A DNA stretch of 64,000 bases from Gammaproteobacteria bacterium. Its GTDB lineage: Bacteria; Pseudomonadota; Gammaproteobacteria; Burkholderiales; Burkholderiaceae_C. The notes under the pieces were generated by a model. The model did no database searches. It worked only from the letters and a program-made list of their open reading frames with translations, and was not told the DNA's origin. The stretch covers positions 62,001 through 126,000 of the forward strand of contig JAHIYE010000003.1 in the NCBI GenBank assembly GCA_018815325.1, written 5' to 3'. Position 1 is the stretch's first letter. The number at the start of each line of letters is the position of its first letter. The position numbers and the translations under genes are program-made. Of the stretch, positions 7,952 to 17,010 are shown in pieces.

Positions 7952-9388
7952 TTATTTGTTCGGCAGTGCTGACAGCACGTCCGCCAGAAACTTGCAGTTG
8001 TCGAACTGCGCGCGCTTGAAGGTCCAGCCCAGGCGCAGCACCACGGCCTCGCGGGAAGGCACCATGGCCACGATCTGCCCCCAGTGTCCGATCATCGCCA
8101 CCGTGTCCGGTGGCACGCCCGGGTTGTCCTTGCAAGTACCCGCTTCCGGCTGGCCCAGCAGCCAGCTCATCCCACCATAGCCACGCCCCTCACCCTGCGC
8201 CGTGGACGCTGTGCCAGCCCGGGCCAGCCAGCCCGGCGGCAAGACCTGGGAGCCCGCCCAACGACCATCCTGCAGCATGAGCAGCCCCAGCCGCGCCCAG
8301 TCTCCCACGCTGGCCCACAGATAGGACGAGCCCACCCAGTTGCCGGCCGTGTCTGTCTCCAGCACCGCTGTGTGTGCGCCGATGGGATTGAACAGCGCCC
8401 GTGCGGGATAGCTCCAGTATTCGGCATCGCTCGCAAATTGGCCGCGGTCAACGGCGGCCAGCAGGTTGGCCGTGGCACTCAGGTAGCGCCAGCGCGTACC
8501 TGGTGCAGCCTCTGCCGGGTGATCGGCCGCCCAGGCCGCCACATTGGACGAGCCCCACAACATCTGCGGCACAGCCCCCCAGGGCTGGTAGTTCTCCGTT
8601 GTGGTCAGGCCGTCGCGCATGTAAAGCAGGTCGGCCACGGTGATGTCTTTGCGCGCATCCCCACGCCACGCAGCCAGCCAGCCAGGCTCGCGTCCTGCCG
8701 GAAATGCATCCACCACCGGCGTGTCAAGCGAGAGCCCTACCTCGGCTGCCCGCTTGTGACTGAGCATGCCGGTGATGGTCTTGGTCATGGACCAGCCATG
8801 CAGGGGCACACCGCCGGTAAAGCCCGCGGCCTCGCGCAGCACCAGCAGGTGGCCCTGGTGCACCACAGCCATAGCACGTGCATTGCCCGCCTGCGGGTCC
8901 CCTGCACCGACGAAAGCGGCATCCACCACCTGCTGCAGTCTGCTGGCATCCACACCCGGGCCCCATTCAGACACGGGCAACGCCGCATCGCCCAGCGGCC
9001 AGGCTGTGTCGGCCACCGCGGGCCGCACAGTGACCTGCGCTTGCGGATCAGGCTCAAGGTCAAGCACACAACCCCGGCCTTCACGCAGCACGGCCCGGCG
9101 CGTGAACACGCCCGCGAACCGGGCCGTCACGCTGTGCGCACTCTCGTCCACCGTCAAGTCGATCGCGTGCAGTACCGGGCTGGCCGGCAACACATCCTCG
9201 GCCATCAGCGACTGCCAGGGCCTACCCGCCACAAAGGCCGCCGAGCAGACCCCCTTGGCCGCCATGCCGGCCGCATTCTGCGGAATACGAAAGGTCAGCA
9301 AGGCTGCGACCACCAGCCCCAGCAATGCCAGCAGCACGGCGCCCAGTGTCAGCGCCAGCCGCCCGAGTTGATGATGTCCTTTGGCCAT
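7952..9388 (-). CDS. Membrane-anchored serine hydrolase (class C beta-lactamase family)
   Basis: The product is about 478 residues with an N-terminal transmembrane/signal-anchor segment (about 10-34), an N-terminal domain of about 140 residues and a penicillin-binding/beta-lactamase-type hydrolase domain. The nucleophile motif is SMTK (S-x-x-K) in HGWSMTKTITGML; the YxN-like tyrosine is in RYLSATANL and the third box appears as IGHWGQ. Family members include esterases, peptidases and 6-aminohexanoate-dimer hydrolase-like enzymes, so the substrate is unknown. The start at 9388 is preferred over 9463 because AGGGCGG precedes it. It converges with the GFA gene. Confidence 0.88.
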   Translation of the reverse strand: MAKGHHQLGRLALTLGAVLLALLGLVVAALLTFRIPQNAAGMAAKGVCSAAFVAGRPWQSLMAEDVLPASPVLHAIDLTVDESAHSVTARFAGVFTRRAVLREGRGCVLDLEPDPQAQVTVRPAVADTAWPLGDAALPVSEWGPGVDASRLQQVVDAAFVGAGDPQAGNARAMAVVHQGHLLVLREAAGFTGGVPLHGWSMTKTITGMLSHKRAAEVGLSLDTPVVDAFPAGREPGWLAAWRGDARKDITVADLLYMRDGLTTTENYQPWGAVPQMLWGSSNVAAWAADHPAEAAPGTRWRYLSATANLLAAVDRGQFASDAEYWSYPARALFNPIGAHTAVLETDTAGNWVGSSYLWASVGDWARLGLLMLQDGRWAGSQVLPPGWLARAGTASTAQGEGRGYGGMSWLLGQPEAGTCKDNPGVPPDTVAMIGHWGQIVAMVPSREAVVLRLGWTFKRAQFDNCKFLADVLSALPNK

Positions 9389-9485
9389 GTAAATTCCGCC
9401 CTGTGAAGATGCGAGCACTCTAGCATCAACCCGCCGTCTCCTGACACTCAGGATTTTGGCCACCAGCCCTTGCCCATCAAGCGTC

Positions 9486-9507
9486 TACTGCTATGGATTT
9501 GATACCA
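9486..9507 (+). repeat. Short dispersed repeat, copy 1 (22 bp)
   Basis: A 22-base stretch ending in GATTTGATACCA matches 16378-16399 with one mismatch. It lies in the 247-bp gap upstream of the glycerophosphodiesterase gene and is followed by a GCGCTTGCATGCGCTGCAAGC palindrome-like tract. The rest of this gap shows no gene. Confidence 0.6.
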
Positions 9508-9635
9508 GCGCTTGCATGCGCTGCAAGCACGTGCTTTGATGTCGAACGCTGGGCAGGCTGGCTGTCACTGCACTGTCATCGGCGCTTTCTAGCATGCACG
9601 CAGGAAGACCCTACTGAAAACCAAAGGAAAACGCG

Positions 9636-10865
9636 ATGCGTCTGCAACCTGCCTCTCTCTCCCTTGCGACCCTGCTGCTGGTGTGCAGCGCCTCGGCTCT
9701 GGCACAAAGCCCCCCCGAAATCACCAACATCCAGCTGGGCCCTCGCCCCTTCTTCCTGGTAGCTGAGATGAGCGATAGCCCGCTCAAGAGCAAGCTGCAA
9801 AGCTGCAGCAATGGCCCCTTTGCCAAAACGAGCTTCTCCATCGGCCACCGCGGTGCCGCGATGATGTTCCCGGAGCACACCCGCGAGTCGTATGAAGCTG
9901 CAGCCCGCATGGGTGCCGGCATCGTGGAATGTGACGTGACCTTCACCAAGGACAAGGAGCTGGTTTGTCGCCACGCCCAGAACGACCTGCACACCACCAC
10001 CAACATTCTTGCTACGCCCCTGGCCGGCAAATGCACCAAGGGTTTCACCCCTTATGACGCGGAGAAAAACACGCCGGCCTCCGCCGAATGCCGCAGCAGC
10101 GACATCACGCTGGCCGAGTTCAAGACCCTGCGCGGGAAAATGGATGCATTCAACCCCAAGGCCAGGACGGTAGCGGAGTTCATGGCCGGCACGGCCAACT
10201 GGCGCACCGACCTGTATAGCGGCCCCACCAGTGGCACCCTGATGACCCACCAGGAGAGCATTGCGCTGTTTCAGAAGCTCGGCGTGAAGATGACGCCAGA
10301 GCTCAAGGCAGCCAGCGTCACCATGCCTTTCGATGGTTTCAGCCAGCAGGACTATGCCCAGAAGATGATTGACGAGTACAAGGCCGCCAAAGTACCTGCG
10401 AGCCAGGTGTTTGCACAGTCGTTCAACAAGCAGGACATTCTCTATTGGGTCAAGAACGAACCTAGCTTTGGCAAGCAGGCCGTGTTTCTGGATGAGGCCG
10501 ACAAGGTCGCCGACCTGCCCGACCTCGAAAAACTGAAAAGCTACAAGAAGGACGGCATTCAGATCGTGGCACCACCGCTGTTTGCCCTGCTGGACGCCAA
10601 AGACGGCAAGCTCGTGCCCTCTGCCTACGCGCAACATGCCAAACAGGCGGGGCTGGGCATCATCACCTGGACACTGGAGCGCTCAGGCGTGCTGGCTGAC
10701 GGCAAGAACGGCTGGTACTACCAAAGTTTTGATCCAGCCATACAGCGCGAAGGCGACATGATGCAGGTGCTGGATGTATTGGCCAAGGACATCGGCATTC
10801 TGGGCATTTTTTCCGACTGGCCGGCAACCGTCACCTACTACGCCAACTGCATGGGCTTGAAGTAA
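9636..10865 (+). CDS. Secreted glycerophosphodiester phosphodiesterase
   Basis: The 409-residue product begins with a clear Sec signal peptide ([20 protein letters not shown], cleavage after ALA-Q). The mature protein has the GDPD TIM-barrel catalytic start [19 protein letters not shown] near residue 68 and [20 protein letters not shown] near 97, giving the His pair and the Glu/Asp metal ligands. It contains an insertion after the HRG region, as in eukaryote-like or GlpQ2-type GDPDs. It probably hydrolyses glycerophosphodiesters in the periplasm to yield glycerol-3-phosphate. It stands alone; a hairpin follows at 10875-10930. Confidence 0.9.
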   Translation: MRLQPASLSLATLLLVCSASALAQSPPEITNIQLGPRPFFLVAEMSDSPLKSKLQSCSNGPFAKTSFSIGHRGAAMMFPEHTRESYEAAARMGAGIVECDVTFTKDKELVCRHAQNDLHTTTNILATPLAGKCTKGFTPYDAEKNTPASAECRSSDITLAEFKTLRGKMDAFNPKARTVAEFMAGTANWRTDLYSGPTSGTLMTHQESIALFQKLGVKMTPELKAASVTMPFDGFSQQDYAQKMIDEYKAAKVPASQVFAQSFNKQDILYWVKNEPSFGKQAVFLDEADKVADLPDLEKLKSYKKDGIQIVAPPLFALLDAKDGKLVPSAYAQHAKQAGLGIITWTLERSGVLADGKNGWYYQSFDPAIQREGDMMQVLDVLAKDIGILGIFSDWPATVTYYANCMGLK

Positions 10866-10874
10866 GACGCATGA

Positions 10875-10930
10875 CCTGGCCTGCACTGGGAGGCGCGTGT
10901 GCACCGCGCTCCCCCTGCATTCAGGCCAGG
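10875..10930 (+). terminator. Hairpin downstream of the glycerophosphodiesterase gene
   Basis: CCTGGCCTG at 10875-10883 pairs perfectly with CAGGCCAGG at 10922-10930. Inside, GGAGGCGCG and CGCGCTCC can extend the stem. It lies 9 nt after the stop codon but has no U-tract, so it may be a factor-dependent terminator or an mRNA 3' stabiliser. Confidence 0.5.
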
Positions 10931-11002
10931 CCGCACAGGACGGCTGATGGTGACCTGAAGCATCACGGCTGGAGTTCACCCGCACTTTTTTTATCCGCGG
11001 CC

Positions 11003-11101
11003 TCAGGTTCGGCTGCGTCTTGCGTAATGGCGGGCGCGTTGCAGTGCAAAGAACTCGACAAGGCCCGAGCCAAGGCTGATCAACACCACCAGGAATTTCA
11101 T
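11003..11101 (-). CDS. Possible small membrane peptide (32 aa)
   Basis: An ATG at 11101 gives a 32-residue peptide starting MKFLVVLISLGSGLVEFF and ending in an arginine-rich tail (ARHYARRSRT). It has one short hydrophobic segment then a positive tail, typical of a small inner-membrane peptide. The frame also has an in-frame ATG at 11143 (46 residues). It begins 4 nt after the stop of the next small ORF, consistent with coupling, though no strong ribosome site is visible. No family is recognised; the call rests on architecture only. Confidence 0.35.
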   Translation of the reverse strand: MKFLVVLISLGSGLVEFFALQRARHYARRSRT

Positions 11102-11105
11102 GGCG

Positions 11106-11240
11106 TTAAGTTTCAAGAAGTTTTTGTGTCGTTTCGTGGTCATAAAGTGCAGCATCGATCAAACCGAGGCCGATCCATTCCCCCATGAAAATCGAGTCGA
11201 GCATCTTCTGCAATCCCAGCAGTTTCCAGAGCATGACCAT
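11106..11240 (-). CDS. Possible small protein (44 aa) ahead of the 32-aa peptide
   Basis: The ORF begins MVMLWKLLGLQKMLDSIF, and continues with GEWIGLGLIDAALYD, giving an amphipathic, leucine-rich 44-residue product (42 if it starts at the second ATG, 11234). AAGAGG lies 8 nt before the 11234 ATG, a good ribosome site, and a TTGACA box lies upstream at 11298-11303 on the same strand. Only 4 nt separate it from the following small ORF. No homologue is recognised. The 500-bp interval 10866-11365 holds nothing else that looks coding. Confidence 0.4.
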   Translation of the reverse strand: MVMLWKLLGLQKMLDSIFMGEWIGLGLIDAALYDHETTQKLLET

Positions 11241-11413
11241 GGCCTCTTGACTGAATCAAACAGGAGTTAACAGTACCGGGGGCATATGACGGTTTCGTGT
11301 CAATGCGCCAACCCCGATGTCCCCCATGGATCGAGCTTGCGCACCACAAGCCATAGGCGCTATGCTTGCTCGCCAAGTCCCTTCACGCCACCTACACAAC
11401 ATGCATCGCTACC

Positions 11414-12430
11414 GTGCCCAAGAAACATCTAATTGAACTGGAGGCACTGGAGAGAATCATCGAACTTGGTGCGCCACACCTCGATGTCAAGGTAGTGAGT
11501 GAGGTTTCAGCGCCTGGCGCTGCAAACTTTCCCATCTACGCACTCGGCTTGGGCAATCCCGGTCACGACGTCCCCGCCGTGGGGTTTTTTGGTGGCTTGC
11601 ACGGTCTTGAAAGAATTGGCTCCGAGGTCGTGATTGCCTATCTTCAGAGTCTCGTCAAGCGGCTGCAATGGGACAAGACGCTGAACCAGCAACTGGAGTC
11701 CGTGCGGCTTGTCTTCATGCCTATCGTCAACCCCGGAGGGATGTGGCTGGGAACACGCGCCAACCCCAGCGGTATTGACCTGATGCGAAATGCCCCCATC
11801 GATGCGGTTGACAAAGTCCCTTTTCTCATTGGCGGCCAACGGATCAGCAATGGCTTGCCCTGGTATCGCGGCAAACCAGGTGCCCCACTCGAAAAGGAAA
11901 GCCAGGCCCTGTGCGATGTCGTTGCCAGTGAGCTTCTGGTTCGCAATTTCAGCATTGCCCTGGACTGCCACTCCGGATTTGGCCTCAGCGACCGGATATG
12001 GTTTCCATACGCCCACACTAGAATGCCCATCAAGCATCTCGCTGAAATGCATGCGCTCGAAGAGATCTTCTTTCAAGCCTACAGCCAGCACCAGTATGTC
12101 TTTGAACCTCAGAGCCTGCAGTACCTGGCTCATGGTGACCTGTGGGATTACTTGTACCAGCAGGCCTGTCAAAATCCCGAGCGTGTCTTTTTACCGCTGA
12201 CCCTTGAAATGGGGTCCTGGTTGTGGATCAAGAAGAATCCAAGACAGCTTTTTTCTCGCAGAGGCATCTTCAATCCCCTGATTGAACACCGCCAGCAGCG
12301 CGTATTACGCCGACACCTCTCGCTTCTCGACTTTCTTGCCCGGGCAACATCCGGGCATGCGCTGTGGGCACCCAGCCCGGATTCACGTGCCAAGCACCAT
12401 GCCGAAGCACTTCAGAATTGGTATGACTAG
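11414..12430 (+). CDS. M14-like zinc carboxypeptidase family protein
   Basis: Conserved metallo-carboxypeptidase features are visible: VGFFGGLHGLERIGSEVV carries the HxxE zinc ligands, VFMPIVNPGGMWLGTRANPSGIDLMRN matches the substrate-binding N-R region, ALDCHSGFG gives the third zinc ligand, and TLEMGS near the C-terminus gives the catalytic glutamate. The likely role is hydrolysis of a peptide or amide, possibly a peptidoglycan fragment. The start is uncertain: GTG 11414 (about 338 residues) or TTG 11366 (354). A TTGCGC/TATGCT promoter-like pair precedes 11366. The 3' end overlaps the alpha/beta hydrolase gene by 8 nt. Confidence 0.8.
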   Translation: MPKKHLIELEALERIIELGAPHLDVKVVSEVSAPGAANFPIYALGLGNPGHDVPAVGFFGGLHGLERIGSEVVIAYLQSLVKRLQWDKTLNQQLESVRLVFMPIVNPGGMWLGTRANPSGIDLMRNAPIDAVDKVPFLIGGQRISNGLPWYRGKPGAPLEKESQALCDVVASELLVRNFSIALDCHSGFGLSDRIWFPYAHTRMPIKHLAEMHALEEIFFQAYSQHQYVFEPQSLQYLAHGDLWDYLYQQACQNPERVFLPLTLEMGSWLWIKKNPRQLFSRRGIFNPLIEHRQQRVLRRHLSLLDFLARATSGHALWAPSPDSRAKHHAEALQNWYD

Positions 12431-13214
12431 TCAAGCGATGGAAAACTGGATTTTATTGCGCGGCCTGACGCGAGAGACATCTCACTGGGGCAGCTTTATC
12501 GGTGCGTTTCAGCAGGGCCTGCCGGCTTCACGGGTCATTGCTGTCGATATTCCAGGTAACGGGAATTTGAATGCTGTCGCCAGCCCGATGTCCATCCAGG
12601 CCATGGTGTCCAGTTGCCGAGCCGAGTTGCTCAGACTCGGCATAGCACCTCCCTATTATCTTTTCGCCATGTCGCTTGGCGCCATGGTTGCCACCGAGTG
12701 GTCCTACCTGGCCCCGCACGAGATCGAAGGCTGTGTCTTGATCAACACGAGCTTGCGACCCTTCAGCCCGTTTTATCAACGCCTGCAAACTCGCAACTAT
12801 CTTCCGTTGCTGCGGTTGGTCTTGTTCGGTGGTGGCGCGGTACACCGTGAGCAAACCATCCTGCGTCTGACCAGCAACAAGGCTTGCGAGCGTGCAAGCG
12901 TCATTCCGGACTGGGTTGCCGCCCGCATGCGACACCCCGTCACGGCCACCAATGCCTTGCGCCAGCTGCTTGCCGCGGCCCGCTATACCGCGCACCGTGA
13001 ACCTCCTGCAACCCGCATGATGCTGCTTGCCAGTTCGCAGGATCACCTGGTTGATGCCGCATGCTCGCACGCGATCGCTTCCAACTGGCAATGTCCGCTT
13101 GCATTGCATCCTTCAGCTGGCCATGACCTGCCGCTGGACGATCCGTCGTGGGTGATTGATCAAGTCCAGCGCTGGCTCAAAGCCTCTTCATCGTCCCGCA
13201 GAGAAATGACGTGA
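12423..13214 (+). CDS. Alpha/beta hydrolase coupled to the M14-like peptidase
   Basis: The 263-residue product begins MTSQAMENWILLRGLTRE and has an alpha/beta hydrolase layout: oxyanion region near LLRGLTRETSHWG, nucleophile elbow FAMSLGAM (Ser about residue 92), acid in LLASSQDHLV and the catalytic His in SAGHDLPLDD. The ATG at 12423 overlaps the peptidase stop by 8 nt, so the two are made together, suggesting a shared pathway. The frame is open upstream but inside the peptidase gene. Specific substrate unknown. Confidence 0.82.
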   Translation: MTSQAMENWILLRGLTRETSHWGSFIGAFQQGLPASRVIAVDIPGNGNLNAVASPMSIQAMVSSCRAELLRLGIAPPYYLFAMSLGAMVATEWSYLAPHEIEGCVLINTSLRPFSPFYQRLQTRNYLPLLRLVLFGGGAVHREQTILRLTSNKACERASVIPDWVAARMRHPVTATNALRQLLAAARYTAHREPPATRMMLLASSQDHLVDAACSHAIASNWQCPLALHPSAGHDLPLDDPSWVIDQVQRWLKASSSSRREMT

Positions 13215-13633
13215 CCTGAGCCCCAACATGTTGCGTGCTTAACGACTGGGCATCACACGCTTCATCACACGATTAGCGGCAACGCTCCATCCTGTTCACC
13301 ACACCAGTGCAGAAGAACTGCGATCCCCCGCGACAACATCCCTGGTGCCTTGCCATTCGGCAAGTCCACATTTCCATGGTGAATTTCACGTGTCAGGAGA
13401 CAACACCATTTCCGTGTCAGATTGATGACAGCAGCCCATCTCTTTTCCAAATTTTCTGGTTTGAATAAAAAACAAAAAAATATCTGCGTTATGTCAACAA
13501 TGACCCATTCACTTTGCGCAGCAAACATGATCTACTTCACATGGGTTTCGGCCTGGCCCTCCTACAAATACATCAGCCACCCCGCTACTCATTCACTCCC
13601 CCATTTTCTGACTCACTTTTGAAGAGGTTTTCC
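13215..13633. other. Intergenic stretch without recognisable gene
   Basis: About 420 bp between the hydrolase and the 85-residue protein. The 3' half is AT-rich (around 13445-13500, including GAATAAAAAACAAAAAAATA) and probably carries the promoter of the following gene. A short reverse ORF across it lacks a ribosome site and any family features. Confidence 0.5.
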
Positions 13634-13891
13634 ATGCGTGCCATCAAAGAAGCCAAGAAATTCATCAAACAAGACCCGACCGATCCTTCAGCCGAGATCC
13701 TGAGCAAGCTCCTGTCCTGCCTGAAGGCTGAAATGGACTTTCCCATTTCAGACATTTACAAGCTCGATTTCGATTTGTTCAATCTGGCCATGCAAATTCT
13801 GGATGAGTGGCGTCTGGAGCGCTACTACGCAGGCAAGGCCCGCATCTTCAACCTGAACTTGCCGATGCATGAAATGCACCTCTCCCAGTAA
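13634..13891 (+). CDS. Conserved hypothetical protein, 85 aa
   Basis: The start at 13634 is chosen for GAAGAGG 6 nt upstream. The 85-residue product is charged and helical, beginning MRAIKEAKKFIKQDPTDPSA, with an aromatic C-terminal half containing WRLERYYAGKARIFNLNLP. It has no signal peptide or membrane helix. Such small proteins are common in Burkholderiales, but I do not recognise a function. It is monocistronic and converges with the GGDEF-EAL gene. Confidence 0.75.
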   Translation: MRAIKEAKKFIKQDPTDPSAEILSKLLSCLKAEMDFPISDIYKLDFDLFNLAMQILDEWRLERYYAGKARIFNLNLPMHEMHLSQ

Positions 13892-13917
13892 CCTCCCGGG
13901 AGCCTGAGCTGGCGGCT

Positions 13918-16308
13918 TCAGCCCTGCCGGGCCAGCTGCTCGAAGGCCTCGACAGGCACCGGGCGGCTGAAAAAATAACCCTGGTAGGCATGGCAGCCAA
14001 AGCTCGCCAGCGCATCGCGTTGTGCCAGCGTCTCCACCCCTTCGGCGATCACACCCAGACCCAGGCTCTGGGCCAGCGCCACGATGGTTCTGGCGATCGT
14101 GGCGTCGTTTGGATCGATCAGCAGATCGCGCACAAACGACTGGTCGATCTTGAGCTGCTCCAGCGGCAGGCGCTTGAGGTAGGCCAGTGACGAGTAGCCA
14201 GTTCCGAAGTCGTCGAGCGAGAAGCCTACGCCGCGGGCCTTGAGCGCAAACATCTTTTCGATGATGGCCTGCACGTTGTCCACCAGCAGGCTCTCGGTCA
14301 GCTCCAGCTTCAGGCGCTCAGGATTCGCACCACTGGTGTGGAGCACCGTCAGCACTTCGTCGACAAACTCGGGCTGGTTGAACTGATAGGCACTCACATT
14401 CACGGAGATGGTCATCCGGTCCATTCCGGGCTGATCGGCCCACAGCGCCAGTTGCGCACAGGCTGTCGCCAGCACCCAGCGCCCCATTGGCACGATCAGT
14501 CCGGTCTCTTCCGCCAGCGGGATGAACTCCGCCGGCGGCACCATGCCACGCTGGGGATGCTGCCAGCGCAGCAGGACTTCGGCACCGATGGGACGGCCGG
14601 TGTCCACCACCTGGGCCTGGTAATGCAAGAGGAACTCCCCCGCAGCCAGTGCCCGCCGCAAATCGTCCTCCAGCGCGGCGCGCGCGTTCACCGCCACCTC
14701 CATCGCAGGGTCGAAGAAGCACACCATGTTGCGGCCGGCGGCCTTGGCACGGTACATGGTGAGGTCAGCCTGCTTCATGAGTTCGTCGGTGGAAATGCCG
14801 GTGCCCTTGAACAGCGTGGCCCCTACGCTGGCCGTGCTGTGGTGGTCCACCTCACCAAGCCGGTAACTCTGCTGAAGCAATTCCAGAATCTTTTCGGCTA
14901 CGGTCTCGGTGGCGGTAGCGGCCTCGTTCTTGCTCTTGCTCAGATTGGCCAGCACCACCACGAACTCGTCGCCCCCGAGCCGCGCCACGGTATCCCCCTC
15001 CCGCAGGCAGGCCTGCAGGCGCTGCGCCACCTGTTTGAGCAGGCTATCACCCATGTCGTGCCCGCGCGTGTCGTTGAGGGTTTTGAAATGATCGAGGTCG
15101 ATGAACAGCAGCGCGTTGTATATGTTGCTGCGATCGCTGATCGCCATCGTCTGCCGCAACCGGTCCAGCAGCAAGGTGCGGTTGGGCAAGCCGGTGAGCT
15201 GGTCGAAATAGGCCAGTGCATTGATTTTCTCTTCCGCCAGCTTGCGTTCGCTGACGTCCTGGGTAATACCGGAGACATGCAGCGGCGAGCCATCGGGAGC
15301 GAATTCAAACTCGGCCTTCTGGCGCACCCAGTGGGTACGCTCTCCCGACACGATGCGGTGTTCGTGGTCAAACCCCCTGCCGTCGAGCGCCTGTTTCCAG
15401 GCTTGCATCACACCATTCCGGTCCTCCCAATGGACGCGCGCCAGATATTCTGTTCGCGACCCTGTACTGCCCTCAGGCAGTGCGAGGATGCGACAGGCCT
15501 CGGCGGACAACACCATCCTGTCGTCCGCCATGCTGTAGGACCAGCTACCCACCTTGGCAACAGCCTGTGCCCGGTTCAGCCCCTCCTTGCTGACCTCAAG
15601 ATCCGCGGTACGCTGGGCAAGGTCCTGTCCCACACGAACCAGTTCATCCAGATGGCTGCGATACCCGCGCATGAGAAATCCCACCTGGATCGCTGAAATG
15701 ACGTAGACCAGGCTCTGCGTAATGGCTTGCAGTGCAGGCGGGGTGGGAAGATTGCGGGGCAATACGCCCCATGTATCGGCCAGCACAAAGCCCAGCGTCA
15801 TCAGCAAGGACAAGCCGGCCAGGGACAAGGCCGCCCGCAAGCCAATCAGCCAACCGGTCACCATGATGATCAGTGGATACGCGATGACCATCGGAGCGTG
15901 TACACCGCCGGTGAAAAATGCCAGCCCCGTCACGGCCAGCCAGGTCCCAAAGACCACCACACCCAGCGCAAGCTGGGTATATCCACGCTGCAGCAGTAGC
16001 CATCCCAGCACGGCCACGAGACAAATCGTGACCGACCCCACCATGCGCTCCATCTGCTCAGGCGCAAACAGGTACACGGACAGGGCGCCGATCACCGCCC
16101 CAAAAAACTGGGCAACGATGGCCAGCTTGATGAAAACCGTCGGCAGCATGATCGAAACCTGCTCGCGGATGCTTTCATCCATGTGCTGAAGCAGTGCGTT
16201 TTTCTTTTTGATATTCAACTCCCATCCTTCCTTGGTGCGCGCTCGTCCAAGCTCACTCGCCGCGTGATGAACAACAGGTTCAGCGAACTGCTGTCCAAAT
16301 ATGTTCAT
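13918..16308 (-). CDS. Membrane GGDEF-EAL protein with PAS domain
   Basis: The 796-residue protein has six or seven hydrophobic helices at about 60-225 (a MASE-type sensor), a PAS/PAC module (about 245-355), GGDEF (RLGGDEFVVVL, about residue 444) and EAL (signature reads EVLLRW at about 577, with DDFGTGYSSL and IAEGVET further on). The GGDEF motif is intact, so cyclic-di-GMP synthesis is possible; the EAL loops and metal ligands also look complete apart from the E-V-L variant, so hydrolysis is likely. The start ATG at 16308 has GGAG 8 nt upstream. Monocistronic. Confidence 0.92.
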   Translation of the reverse strand: MNIFGQQFAEPVVHHAASELGRARTKEGWELNIKKKNALLQHMDESIREQVSIMLPTVFIKLAIVAQFFGAVIGALSVYLFAPEQMERMVGSVTICLVAVLGWLLLQRGYTQLALGVVVFGTWLAVTGLAFFTGGVHAPMVIAYPLIIMVTGWLIGLRAALSLAGLSLLMTLGFVLADTWGVLPRNLPTPPALQAITQSLVYVISAIQVGFLMRGYRSHLDELVRVGQDLAQRTADLEVSKEGLNRAQAVAKVGSWSYSMADDRMVLSAEACRILALPEGSTGSRTEYLARVHWEDRNGVMQAWKQALDGRGFDHEHRIVSGERTHWVRQKAEFEFAPDGSPLHVSGITQDVSERKLAEEKINALAYFDQLTGLPNRTLLLDRLRQTMAISDRSNIYNALLFIDLDHFKTLNDTRGHDMGDSLLKQVAQRLQACLREGDTVARLGGDEFVVVLANLSKSKNEAATATETVAEKILELLQQSYRLGEVDHHSTASVGATLFKGTGISTDELMKQADLTMYRAKAAGRNMVCFFDPAMEVAVNARAALEDDLRRALAAGEFLLHYQAQVVDTGRPIGAEVLLRWQHPQRGMVPPAEFIPLAEETGLIVPMGRWVLATACAQLALWADQPGMDRMTISVNVSAYQFNQPEFVDEVLTVLHTSGANPERLKLELTESLLVDNVQAIIEKMFALKARGVGFSLDDFGTGYSSLAYLKRLPLEQLKIDQSFVRDLLIDPNDATIARTIVALAQSLGLGVIAEGVETLAQRDALASFGCHAYQGYFFSRPVPVEAFEQLARQG

Positions 16309-16377
16309 CCTGGAAACTCCTGAATTAAAACATCATTTGGACAAGTTCCTCGCCCGAGTCCTTTCAACCAATGGCTT

Positions 16378-16399
16378 TACTGCTATTGATTTGATACCA
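16378..16399 (+). repeat. Short dispersed repeat, copy 2 (22 bp)
   Basis: Matches 9486-9507 with one mismatch; it sits in the 99-bp gap between the DinB-type gene stop and the GGDEF-EAL gene start. Confidence 0.6.
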
Positions 16400-16407
16400 A
16401 CTTCGAT

Positions 16408-16950
16408 TCATGGATTCATGTCGCTGGGAATGAGCACCAGCAAGTCCGTGACCCCGACATCCACTTTCGCCTGCGAAAGCAGGGTCGTGGCCTGTCCCCG
16501 GTGGTGGGTCTGGTGATTGAAGAAATGCATGAGCAGACTGAAGAAGTTTCTGTGTGCCGCCACCCCCTTCGTATTCGAATAGCTCAGCACATGGTCGAGC
16601 TCGTTCTCCGTGATCGAAGCAGCCCATGTGGTGATGATCCGGTCCAATTCCTGCCGGTGCACGGAGAGACTCTGGATATCCGTAAAGAGCTGTTGATCCA
16701 GGCTGCTGGGTGACGGCTGGCTTCGGACCGGATCCAGGGCCGCATGGTTGGCCGGGTGGCTGGCAAAGCGCTTGAGCCAGATCGTGTCGGCCACCACCAG
16801 GTGGTTGAGCGTCCCGAGAATGGAGCCAAAGAAGGCCCCCCTGTCTTCAGACAGTGCCTCGGCTGACAAGGTCTTCGCGGCGTCGTACAGCCGGGTGTTC
16901 ATCCAGGCGTTGTACGCCGCCATCATGCCAATATGTTCACTGCGATTCAC
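16408..16950 (-). CDS. DinB-like (YfiT/DUF664-type) four-helix metal protein
   Basis: About 180 residues. Begins VNRSEHIGMMAAYNAWMNTRLYD and contains LNHLVVADTIWL and LMHFFNHQTHHRGQ, the three-histidine metal site of the DinB/YfiT four-helix bundle superfamily, whose members include thiol-dependent transferases and damage-inducible proteins of unknown role. A GTG start at 16950 is preferred because GGGGAG lies just upstream; the ATG-like start at 16974 lacks a site. Monocistronic. Confidence 0.85.
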   Translation of the reverse strand: MNRSEHIGMMAAYNAWMNTRLYDAAKTLSAEALSEDRGAFFGSILGTLNHLVVADTIWLKRFASHPANHAALDPVRSQPSPSSLDQQLFTDIQSLSVHRQELDRIITTWAASITENELDHVLSYSNTKGVAAHRNFFSLLMHFFNHQTHHRGQATTLLSQAKVDVGVTDLLVLIPSDMNP

Positions 16951-17010
16951 AGCATCTCCCCCAAGCAACATCACCTCTCACACACCGTGGCTGCGCAGGG
17001 AAGAGGCTAC

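Noticed and set aside
14338-15696. 452-aa plus ORF opposite the GGDEF-EAL gene
   Set aside because: Shadow; the opposite strand carries complete GGDEF and EAL motifs.
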